Shown: positions 1 through 5,812 of the stretch, piece after piece
Numbering within the stretch: the first letter of the stretch is position 1
Layout of the letters: every line of letters begins with the position of its first letter
NCBI GenBank assembly: GCA_039804165.1
Contig: JBDRZZ010000043.1
Location: 1-6,233, forward strand
DNA from: a candidate division WOR-3 bacterium
Lineage (GTDB): Bacteria > Hydrothermota > UBA3072
Length of the DNA stretch: 6,233 nucleotides
Reading direction: 5' to 3'
Position numbers and translations under genes: made by a program
Notes under the pieces: model-generated
What the model was told of the DNA's origin: nothing
Database searches by the model: none
What the model saw: only the letters and a program-made list of their open reading frames with translations

Positions 1-2
1 TG

Positions 3-1025
3 TTAATATTATATTTACTTATGCTTTTAAGTGCCACAGATATTAACGAGGAAGTAGTTTGGAAGTATAGAATGTTTGATTGGAGGTTTTTTTATAATAG
101 AATTTATAGAATTCCTAGTGTAGTTTCACCAAGATGGGAGAATACTTTAAGGGTAACACCCTGGGGAGAAGTGTATTTTCTCCCAGATAGTGAGGAAGAC
201 ACCATAAAGTTTTATATCATTGATGAAAAAGGAAATAAAAAAAGAGAAGGTGTTTTAAATGTTGATGTTATTGATTATTTGGGATTACATCCACCGTTCC
301 GTCATCTAGAAGGAGAGAAGCAAGAAGATATACCTGATAAATTAAAGGCTTCCTTGAGAGATATATTAAAATTGGGGTGTGCTGGATATGTTTTCATCCT
401 TGATCTTTGTGTAAGCCATAAAAAGGATTTTTTTATTTTATTCAGATATAGTGCTTCTTCTGATCTATATTATTGTCTTCTAAAATATGACTCACTTGGA
501 AATTTAAAAGAAATCTGGGCGACCGAGGAGGACCAAAAAGCTTTTTTGAAAAAGGAGAATGTAGCAATAAAGACTATTCCAAGACCCGGAGCTCGTATAT
601 ACACCAATAAAGAAGGTGTTTTCCTTAAGTATGGCAAAGAAATATTTTTGCACTACGATTACAATGGGAATTATCTTGGAGAAGTTAAAGAGCCTGAGGG
701 AATAGTTGAAGAAAGGATAAGGATGCCTGATGGAAGGGAGAAGATAATCTGGAGCGAAAAACCTATTAGGATTTTTGGTGAGTATTATACTTTTAAGAAA
801 GAAGGTAATAAATATAAAGTTAAATTAGATAATAAGGAATATTATTTACCTGAGGGTTTAGACATAGGAGAGTTAAAAGGAGAGTTACGGTTCAATAAGA
901 AAAATCAGACACTTGAGTTGTGGAAATTAGAGTATCGAGGAGAGCCAGATAGTCTTGGTTACAGAGACCTTTGTATAATAAGAAGTGACATAAAATTGGA
1001 GCCAGTCGACACTAAAAAAAACTAA
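3..1025 (+). CDS. Secreted beta-propeller-like protein, 5' end cut by the window edge
   Basis: The frame is open from the first base. The first ATG is at 21, but the codons before it already read LILYLL and run into MLLSATD. This is the hydrophobic core and cleavage region of a Sec signal peptide, so the true start lies upstream of the window and ATG 21 is probably internal. The mature part (at least about 325 residues) contains repeated strand-turn units typical of six-bladed/NHL-like propellers: a W-G-E-V-Y-F-L strand followed by 'IIDEKGNKK', then 'LLKYDSLGNLKEIW', then 'IFLHYDYNGNYLGEV'. No catalytic motif is visible, and the likely role is an extracytoplasmic binding or scaffold protein. 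It ends in VDTKKN, whose codons form an A8 run just before TAA. The same ending occurs in the complete propeller gene at 3230. The frameshifted peptidase gene follows closely on the same strand. The propeller assignment is from pattern only and the exact family is unknown. Confidence 0.75.
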   Translation, partial: LILYLLMLLSATDINEEVVWKYRMFDWRFFYNRIYRIPSVVSPRWENTLRVTPWGEVYFLPDSEEDTIKFYIIDEKGNKKREGVLNVDVIDYLGLHPPFRHLEGEKQEDIPDKLKASLRDILKLGCAGYVFILDLCVSHKKDFFILFRYSASSDLYYCLLKYDSLGNLKEIWATEEDQKAFLKKENVAIKTIPRPGARIYTNKEGVFLKYGKEIFLHYDYNGNYLGEVKEPEGIVEERIRMPDGREKIIWSEKPIRIFGEYYTFKKEGNKYKVKLDNKEYYLPEGLDIGELKGELRFNKKNQTLELWKLEYRGEPDSLGYRDLCIIRSDIKLEPVDTKKN

Positions 1026-1075
1026 ACATCTGGGGGAGGATAAGGGAATTCTTTGTTAGGGTTTTTAAATCTTAG
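1011..1075 (+). repeat. Gene-end repeat, copy 1 (partner at 4379-4443)
   Basis: This 65-base stretch aligns without gaps to 4379-4443 with 53 of 65 identical bases. The first 37 bases differ at only two positions. It covers the last codons of the propeller gene, its TAA stop and 50 bases beyond. The propeller sequences just upstream are much more diverged, so conservation starts sharply at the A8 run. The pair marks the duplicated cassette and carries the candidate recoding signal listed separately. Confidence 0.85.
1013..1075 (+). other. Candidate -1 recoding site with 17-codon tail, copy 1
   Basis: The propeller frame reads ACT AAA AAA AAC TAA, so the run of eight A contains A AAA AAC in the phase of a classical -1 slippery heptamer immediately before the stop. 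After a -1 shift the next codon is CTA at 1022 and translation would add LNIWGRIREFFVRVFKS before TAG at 1073-1075. The tail is basic and aromatic, perhaps an amphipathic helix. No upstream SD-like stimulator is evident and I did not find a strong downstream stem. A run of eight A could also allow RNA polymerase slippage, or its length could be mis-sequenced. Support comes from the equivalent tail after the second propeller gene. Confidence 0.5.
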
Positions 1076-1101
1076 TTTAGAATTGAACAAATATTTTTCA
1101 G

Positions 1102-2778
1102 ATGAACTCAAAAAACTCAACAGACCCGATAAACTCAATGAACTTTACTAAACCCGATTCGGCAAGAATTAAGTATAGATTGGAGCCTCCTGAATACGCA
1201 AACCCTGATATTTCTCCTAAACCAATAAGGATGAAGGTGGAAATCAAGGATAAGGATGGGGTTACAGTCTACGGCCCAAGGGATTTAACTGTTGAAGAAC
1301 AGAGGAACCAATTATTATGGTGGAATGGAATTGATAATAAGGGGGATACATTGGACCCTGAGAGAGGTCCTTTCAAAGGAGAGATAAAATTGAAATATAA
1401 AGAAGAAATACAGACCACAACAAGTTCCCTGGCAGCTGCTTCTGCGAAGACCAAAGGAGGTGAAGTAACTGCGGAATTTCTTTCGAGTTTAATTGCTGTA
1501 AAGGTTAATAATATTAAGCCATCTTATAAGAAGATTGTGGCTGTGAGAGGTGGAGAAAATGATAAATTGAGTTTCGATTATGAAATAAAACCCAGTTGGT
1601 TTACATTTGATAGTAAGAAGTTTTTGATATATGGTAAAGACGGATTATTTGATAATCCAATATATACAGAAGAGTTAACTTCTAATAGTGGTTCTTTTAA
1701 GTGGGATGGTAAATGTGATGCTTCTTTTGGAAAAAATGAATCTGGCCATTATGCTGACCCAAGGGAGAATCCTTTCAGTGTTTATTGTGAATTAAAATTT
1801 GAGGGAGAAGGTAAAGAATATACATTTTGTGAACATTTAATGGATGTGAATGTAGTTCCTCAAATTATGAAGGTTTTTGGGACCCATACTCCTTTTTCTC
1901 CTACTGCTTCTTGTGATGAGGATAATCCTCTTACATTGACACACAGATGTGTAGTAAAAGGGAAGATAGACAATAGTGGAGTGGAGCAAGAAGATATTTT
2001 ATATTATACTGGGGATGGAGAGCCAATCAGGATTTGGAGATGTAGGAATGATAATTCATATCATGCCAACAATGGGACTCAGGTTTATGATTACCAAAAT
2101 AGGAGAAGTTACTGGATTGAGCTGTATAATGAATATGAAATTGATCCAGAAATATGGGATCAAGAAAATTTAGGAGAACTTAACTGTATATGGACGCAGG
2201 AATCTGGACCTACACCGGAAGTAGTTCCTCAGGGTTTAGTAAGTGCGAACACATACAGTAATCCAGGAACATATCGTTATAATATCAGAGTTACTAATTT
2301 AGCGGAAGGTCAGACTATCCAGAATATGGAGTCGCATCCCGGAGAAGTAAAAAGTAGACCTACGAATTATAACCAGGTTAGCTGTGATAGTATAGAATGT
2401 ATCAGAGATTGTTATATGGTTCATTTAAAAGGGGTAGAGAATGACGCTTATGCGTGGGCACAATCTTTTATAGGAGTGCCTTATGCTGAATATATTGATA
2501 ATCCGAATCCACTTCCAAATCGTTTATACCCAACAGATTATCATTACAATGATTGTTCAGGGTTGATACATGCTGCTGAATGGTTAAATGGATGGAGGAA
2601 TTATCGTCAGGATGCTCATGGATATGTTACTTTAACGAGTTATTCATCCTCCAATGGGGGTGTGGACCCTGAAAACAATGTAAATGCCCGGAGGAATGAT
2701 TGGGCAGGGATTGATCCAAAGATAGATAAAGATGGTGATGGGGCGATTGGAAGAAGACCCTATTGGGGATTCAAATAA
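1102..2778 (+). CDS. FlgD-Ig-like module plus first half of NlpC/P60-type cysteine peptidase (N-terminal part of a frameshifted gene)
   Basis: Residues about 17-100 form an FlgD-Ig-like beta-sandwich: 'RMKVEIKDKDG', then 'LLWWNGIDNKGDT', then 'GPFKGEIKLKY'. A second, diverged unit of the same type lies around residues 155-245 (IYGKDG, FKWDGK, NPFSVYCELKF). A PKD-like stretch with the motif TYSNPGTYRYNIRV follows. From residue 448 an NlpC/P60 front half appears: AWAQSFIGVPY, then DCSGL with Cys485 as the predicted nucleophile. The catalytic His block is missing from this frame. After DKDGDGAIG (542-550) the reading turns into an unrelated eight-residue end. Continuing one base on from about 2752 restores 'GEDPIGDSNNDG' and the rest of the domain in 2732-3205, for an intact product of about 700 residues. 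Eleven cysteines and calcium-type loops suggest an extracytoplasmic protein, yet there is no signal peptide. No SD precedes ATG 1102, so the start is doubtful. The family predicts cleavage of peptidoglycan peptides or other amide bonds; the substrate is unknown. Confidence 0.7.
   Translation: MNSKNSTDPINSMNFTKPDSARIKYRLEPPEYANPDISPKPIRMKVEIKDKDGVTVYGPRDLTVEEQRNQLLWWNGIDNKGDTLDPERGPFKGEIKLKYKEEIQTTTSSLAAASAKTKGGEVTAEFLSSLIAVKVNNIKPSYKKIVAVRGGENDKLSFDYEIKPSWFTFDSKKFLIYGKDGLFDNPIYTEELTSNSGSFKWDGKCDASFGKNESGHYADPRENPFSVYCELKFEGEGKEYTFCEHLMDVNVVPQIMKVFGTHTPFSPTASCDEDNPLTLTHRCVVKGKIDNSGVEQEDILYYTGDGEPIRIWRCRNDNSYHANNGTQVYDYQNRRSYWIELYNEYEIDPEIWDQENLGELNCIWTQESGPTPEVVPQGLVSANTYSNPGTYRYNIRVTNLAEGQTIQNMESHPGEVKSRPTNYNQVSCDSIECIRDCYMVHLKGVENDAYAWAQSFIGVPYAEYIDNPNPLPNRLYPTDYHYNDCSGLIHAAEWLNGWRNYRQDAHGYVTLTSYSSSNGGVDPENNVNARRNDWAGIDPKIDKDGDGAIGRRPYWGFK
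1150..1349 (+). repeat. Duplicated FlgD-Ig-like module, copy 1 (partner at 4790-4989)
   Basis: These 200 bases align ungapped with 4790-4989, with 17 mismatches counted by eye (about 91 % identity). Most mismatches are synonymous in the shared frame. The amino acid changes are limited to E/D, VT/NL and N/K. Flanking sequence on both sides diverges quickly and leads to different peptidase domains. The repeat is therefore a conserved protein module under purifying selection, or recently copied, rather than a non-coding element. Confidence 0.9.
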
Positions 2779-3205
2779 TGACGGATTTCCTGGAGTGAGG
2801 GGAGTAGATGATGATGGAGATGGATTAATAGATGAAGATTCAAGGGGTAGACAACCTGGTGAATCTGGATATACAAACGACCTTGCGGAAGATGATGACG
2901 AAGATGGTTATTACGATATTAATCAGGGGAAGATTATCAGGCTTAATGAGGATCCTGGTAGATGGGACCATATTATAATGATAAGGGATTATAGGTGGAT
3001 TGATTGGCATGATCCTCTGTATGCACAGTTTGAACAAACGTTAGGGCATGCTTATAATTTCATTCATGCTTGTCCTGACCCTGGTTGGACCACAGAAGTG
3101 TTCTATAATCTCCTTGATTATAGACCCAGATATCCAATTGTACACACTCAATTTAATCAAACTGGTCGTATTTATAGAACAGAATTCAGACAACCAAATA
3201 GGTAA
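2732..3205 (+). CDS. C-terminal half of the NlpC/P60-type cysteine peptidase with calcium-loop insert (continuation of the gene at 1102)
   Basis: This frame overlaps the end of the preceding one and is best read as its continuation from about 2753, not as an independent gene. The ATGs at 2732 and 2738 have no SD, and the protein starts in the middle of a domain. It opens with acidic calcium-type loops: DSNNDG at 13-18, DDDGDGLIDED around 26-36 and DDDEDGYYD at 54-62. These follow on from DKDGDG in the upstream half, resembling EF-hand or thrombospondin-type-3 loops. Then come 'RWDHIIMIRD' with His80, the likely catalytic His block (HVGIY-like in the family), and 'YNFIHACPDPG' with His112, matching the family's FIHAS segment. 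Together with Cys485 of the upstream half this completes an NlpC/P60 layout, with an acidic insert between Cys and His. The next gene starts 24 bases after the stop. The domain call is by motif and fairly confident; the substrate is unknown. Confidence 0.68.
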   Translation: MVMGRLEEDPIGDSNNDGFPGVRGVDDDGDGLIDEDSRGRQPGESGYTNDLAEDDDEDGYYDINQGKIIRLNEDPGRWDHIIMIRDYRWIDWHDPLYAQFEQTLGHAYNFIHACPDPGWTTEVFYNLLDYRPRYPIVHTQFNQTGRIYRTEFRQPNR

Positions 3206-3220
3206 AATGAATAGTTTATT

Positions 3221-3226
3221 GGAGGA
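3221..3226 (+). promoter_or_regulatory. Ribosome binding site GGAGGA for the gene at 3230
   Basis: A strong Shine-Dalgarno match sits four to five bases before ATG 3230 and decides that start. It lies in a 24-base gap after the preceding stop, so the second cassette is probably co-transcribed with the first. No convincing promoter is visible in the gap. Confidence 0.85.
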
Positions 3227-3229
3227 TAT

Positions 3230-4393
3230 ATGAAAAAGTTTTTAATTTTAATGTTAATGATAATCACTTGCTTTGTTAGTGCAGAGGAATATGTAGATAA
3301 AGTTGAATTATTTATTCCTTATGGAGATGCAGATAGTCTTTTAGGATATAAACCTCCTTATTATGAGATAAAAGAGAATGGTGATACAGGACATATTGAG
3401 CTTGGTCGGGCAGCAACAGCCTGGGATATTCAGAATGATAAAATTTATGTTGCCGATGGAGTAAAAAGTAAGATATTGGTTTATTCTTTGGCTGGGAAAT
3501 ATTTGCGTTCAATTGGGTTATGGAAGGAAGAAACCGATGAAATAAAAATAAAGACTTCTGCAGGGGAAACTCTTACTTTAAAAGCCCGGGAATTGAGAGA
3601 ATGGGATCCTAACCAAAAGAAATTTGTAGTGTCTCAGGGAAATAAATATTATTACGAGAAAATAGGTCTTATTGCGGTTGATGGTTCTGGAAATATCTAT
3701 GCGATTACTGATGTAAGTTTAAAAAATAGAGGTGTAATGAAATTTTCTCCTGATGGTAAGTTATTAGGAATAATAAATAAATTTGGACAGTATGGACCTG
3801 ATGATATTAAGACTTTAGGTTTTCAAGTGCGTTCTGATATTTATGGGGATATAATTGTGGGTATGCTATTAGAAAAAGGAGGTCAAGTTTTTGCTAAGTT
3901 TGATAGAAGTGGCAACTTTATGTGGGTAAAAGAACGAGCTTATCCTAGAGATAAGGAAGGCTATCTTTATAATATGCTCCCAGATGGTAAAGGCCCTTCA
4001 GCACCAGACACCTCAGTTATTGTTTCAAAGATGAATTCACAAGAAGTAGAAATCAAAAAGATTAAAATCTATTTTGAGCCTCCTTCTTCAAGAGGAGTAG
4101 GATTTAGTGGTGTTGATGGTAAAGGTAATCTTTTCTTAAGTTTAGAGCCAATGTATCGCAAATATGACCAAAATGGAAATTTATTAGCAAAGATTTCATG
4201 TTCCTCGATCGTTTTCGAGAAAGGTTTAGCAGATGTTGAATCTATCCCCCTAACTAAATTTATGGCAGATGGAAGCTTTTACATTGGTTATAATTTAAGA
4301 GATGGTTTTCATCTAATTAAATACTACATCAAACCCGGAACCGAAGGAAAAATCCTCGAACCAGCAGTCACCCCCAACACTAAAAAAAACTAA
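3230..4393 (+). CDS. Secreted six-bladed/NHL-like beta-propeller protein
   Basis: This is a complete gene of 387 codons with a strong SD. The N-terminus MKKFLILMLMIITCFVSA is a textbook Sec signal peptide with predicted cleavage before EEYVDK. The mature protein shows about five or six propeller blades: 'IQNDKIYVADGVKSKILVYS' with GKYLRSIG; 'VDGSGNIYAITD' with FSPDGKLLGII; 'YGDIIVG' with FDRSGNFMWV; 'VDGKGNLFLS' with YDQNGNLLAKI; and 'ADGSFYIGY' with FHLIKYYI. The [D/N]GxGN-Y turn followed by [Y/F]DxxGN is typical of NHL/6-bladed propellers. No catalytic motif was seen, so binding or scaffolding outside the cytoplasm is the likely role. It ends TPNTKKN at an A8 run, with a conserved tail in the -1 frame. 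The propeller at 3-1025 is a distant paralogue with the same position relative to a peptidase gene. Confidence 0.85.
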   Translation: MKKFLILMLMIITCFVSAEEYVDKVELFIPYGDADSLLGYKPPYYEIKENGDTGHIELGRAATAWDIQNDKIYVADGVKSKILVYSLAGKYLRSIGLWKEETDEIKIKTSAGETLTLKARELREWDPNQKKFVVSQGNKYYYEKIGLIAVDGSGNIYAITDVSLKNRGVMKFSPDGKLLGIINKFGQYGPDDIKTLGFQVRSDIYGDIIVGMLLEKGGQVFAKFDRSGNFMWVKERAYPRDKEGYLYNMLPDGKGPSAPDTSVIVSKMNSQEVEIKKIKIYFEPPSSRGVGFSGVDGKGNLFLSLEPMYRKYDQNGNLLAKISCSSIVFEKGLADVESIPLTKFMADGSFYIGYNLRDGFHLIKYYIKPGTEGKILEPAVTPNTKKN

Positions 4394-4443
4394 ATATCTG
4401 GGGTAGGATAAGGGAGGTTTGGATTAGAGTATTTAAAACTTAA
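4379..4443 (+). repeat. Gene-end repeat, copy 2 (partner at 1011-1075)
   Basis: This is the second copy of the 65-base repeat at the 3' end of a propeller gene. It is ungapped against copy 1, and its first 37 bases are nearly identical. After about 4443 similarity fades. Its position relative to the propeller stop is the same in both cassettes. Confidence 0.85.
4381..4443 (+). other. Candidate -1 recoding site with 17-codon tail, copy 2
   Basis: The propeller frame again reads ACT AAA AAA AAC TAA. A -1 shift leads through CTA at 4390 into LNIWGRIREVWIRVFKT and stops at TAA 4441-4443. Compared with copy 1, 13 of 17 tail residues are identical and the others are V/F, W/F, I/V and T/S. Eight of the twelve base differences are at third positions of this -1 frame. 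That is the pattern of a translated sequence. The shifting mechanism is not demonstrated. Confidence 0.5.
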
Positions 4444-4546
4444 TTAAAATTTTGTTCCTAAGAGACTCCTGAAGTCTAGATATTCTGAAACCTTTTTCCT
4501 CCTTGCCCCTTCGGAGAATTCGATATATTATAAGGGTGAGACTAAA
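4394..4546 (+). other. Leader between propeller and module gene, partly coding-like
   Basis: After the recoding tail ends at 4443, the frame of the next gene is open from 4448 to its ATG at 4547 with no ATG, GTG or TTG. It reads in part 'RYSETFFLLAPSENSIYYKG' directly into MNSDEIP, which looks like protein. A pyrimidine-rich tract lies at 4491-4511. No convincing promoter or terminator was found. The stretch may be the remnant of a longer N-terminus of the downstream gene. Confidence 0.4.
4534..4540 (+). promoter_or_regulatory. Possible ribosome binding site GGGTGAG for ATG 4547
   Basis: GGTGA can pair with the 16S rRNA 3' end and lies seven bases before ATG 4547. It is weaker than the GGAGGA at 3221 but supports this ATG as a usable start. 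The reading frame is also open further upstream. Confidence 0.45.
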
Positions 4547-5812
4547 ATGAATAGTGATGAGATACCAGTTCGTGTTCAATATGATATAACCTATGAGTGT
4601 AGAGGTGTTCTTTCCACAGAAACGAGGATAGAAGATTATAAGTTAAATGCCTTTGATTATTCTCCTAATAAGCATTATCTTTATGCTTCTGGGACAGGCT
4701 TGGAAGGGGAGAAAAGAGATTCCATACCTATATGGGTGATTAGTTTTGAGATAGATGAGGAGAATGTTACCAAGTATTTTAACCCTTATAAACCTGATTC
4801 TGCAAGGATTAAGTATAGATTGGAGCCTCCTGATTACGCCAACCCTGACATTTCTCCTAAACCAATAAGGATGAAGGTGGAAATAAAAGATAAGGATGGA
4901 AACTTAGTCTACGGTCCAAGGGATTTAACTGTTGAAGAGCAGAGGAACCAATTATTATGGTGGAAGGGAATTGATAATAAGGGGGATACTGTGAAGGTGG
5001 AAAAGGGTCCATTTAAGGTGGAGTTGACTCTTAAATACAAAGAGGATAAAGAAGTTAAGGATAGTGTAGATATAGGTATTGTTTATGTAGATCTTGTTGT
5101 ATTTAACCTACGAAACGGCCCCCCTGTTTCAGAGAAGAACGAGAGAATACAAGATTCTTCAGCAATCACATTGGTAAATGAAGATGATGACGGATTACCA
5201 AAAGGTGCAGATATGAAAAATGAGGTAATAGATGAGGGTGGGGATACTTTAGATATGGTAAAACTGAGATTAAAATGTGAACTTCCAGAGACATTTGTAG
5301 ATGGGACAATTGAATTTGTCGAGAAGAAAGTAAATAGAATAGGAGAAGAAGTTCTTAAAGATACGGCAGTAGTAAGGATATTCGACGAAAAGGACGAAGT
5401 AATATTCAATGATAGTAAGGAGCAAATTGAATTAAAAGAGATACTTAATAAGTCTCGTTTTGTAAATGATTCAATAGATTTCTGGGTAGAAGGGGTAAGA
5501 CACGGTTGTATTGAATTTATGTTAAATTTGAGGGACGAAAATGGGGAGATGCTTGGTTCGGATACCGTATCTGTGATGGCTTTCAAAGAAATGGGGATTG
5601 AATATAGGTATATGAAGGATCAGAATAACAATTATGATTGTCTTCTTAAAGGGAGAGATTCCTTGGAGAATGCTTTTAAGAAAGGTTATGTTATCCCGAA
5701 GATAACTTATGGAGATAGTATAATTCCAGCGAAGTATCCAAAATTGTGGGATAAGTTAATGAGGGACATTACAGACGTTATTCCCAGTCTGCTTCTGTGC
5801 CCTGGTATTTAG
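4547..5812 (+). CDS. FlgD-Ig-like module protein, N-terminal part of a frameshifted metallopeptidase gene
   Basis: The frame has 421 codons from an ATG with a weak SD. There is no signal peptide. Residues 1-81 form a beta-rich region that the first cassette lacks. Residues 82-148 are the shared FlgD-Ig-like module ('RMKVEIKDKDG', 'LLWWKGIDNKGDT', 'GPFKVELTLKY'). Next comes an acidic linker (VNEDDDGLPKGAD) and a second beta domain around 225-345 containing 'IDFWVEGVRHGCIEF' and SDTVSV. I recall this architecture from large exported proteins. The frame ends DITDVIPSLLLCPGI. One extra C in the CCC at 5783-5785 would instead give DVIPQSASVPWYLE and run into the zinc peptidase at 5797-6201, a product of about 551 residues from this ATG. 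I therefore read it as the front of a split peptidase gene parallel to the one at 1102. Its role beyond surface localisation or binding is unknown. Confidence 0.7.
   Translation: MNSDEIPVRVQYDITYECRGVLSTETRIEDYKLNAFDYSPNKHYLYASGTGLEGEKRDSIPIWVISFEIDEENVTKYFNPYKPDSARIKYRLEPPDYANPDISPKPIRMKVEIKDKDGNLVYGPRDLTVEEQRNQLLWWKGIDNKGDTVKVEKGPFKVELTLKYKEDKEVKDSVDIGIVYVDLVVFNLRNGPPVSEKNERIQDSSAITLVNEDDDGLPKGADMKNEVIDEGGDTLDMVKLRLKCELPETFVDGTIEFVEKKVNRIGEEVLKDTAVVRIFDEKDEVIFNDSKEQIELKEILNKSRFVNDSIDFWVEGVRHGCIEFMLNLRDENGEMLGSDTVSVMAFKEMGIEYRYMKDQNNNYDCLLKGRDSLENAFKKGYVIPKITYGDSIIPAKYPKLWDKLMRDITDVIPSLLLCPGI
4790..4989 (+). repeat. Duplicated FlgD-Ig-like module, copy 2 (partner at 1150-1349)
   Basis: This is the second copy of the 200-base conserved segment (about 91 % identity, ungapped). 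Similarity begins at the codons for KPDSARIKYR and ends around KGDT, after which only short motifs such as GPFK and LKYKE remain alike. It joins a different C-terminal enzyme than copy 1. Confidence 0.9.

Noticed and set aside
1269-1454. Minus-strand open frame over the Ig-like module
   Set aside because: It overlaps the conserved module, whose substitutions are synonymous in the plus-strand frame, so the plus strand is the coding one.
3203-3215. 13-base match TAAAATGAATAGT also present at 4543-4555
   Set aside because: A match of this length is expected by chance in A+T-rich DNA of this size, and the contexts differ.
3048-3233. Plus-strand open frame overlapping the end of the NlpC/P60 half and the next start codon
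   Set aside because: It lies out of frame over the FIHA region, where the motif-bearing frame is clearly coding. The short MNSLLEDI end before ATG 3230 has no SD of its own.
4464-4478. Small hairpin AGACT-CCTGA-AGTCT in the leader
   Set aside because: It is only five base pairs with no U-run, within a coding-like stretch, so there is no ground to call a terminator or regulator.
4491-4519. CTCC...GGAG complementarity around the pyrimidine tract, possible RBS sequestration or terminator
   Set aside because: Only four pairs form, and the paired GGAG is not positioned as the SD of ATG 4547. The tract also fits a protein-coding reading.
4524-4531. TATATTAT as a possible -10 box before 4547
   Set aside because: It is too close to the start codon and SD, with no -35-like element at proper spacing.
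5083-5586. Long open frame of 167 codons on the minus strand
   Set aside because: It is antisense to the well-supported beta-domain gene, has a Ser/Thr/Phe-rich composition typical of a reverse shadow, and no SD or domain motif was seen.
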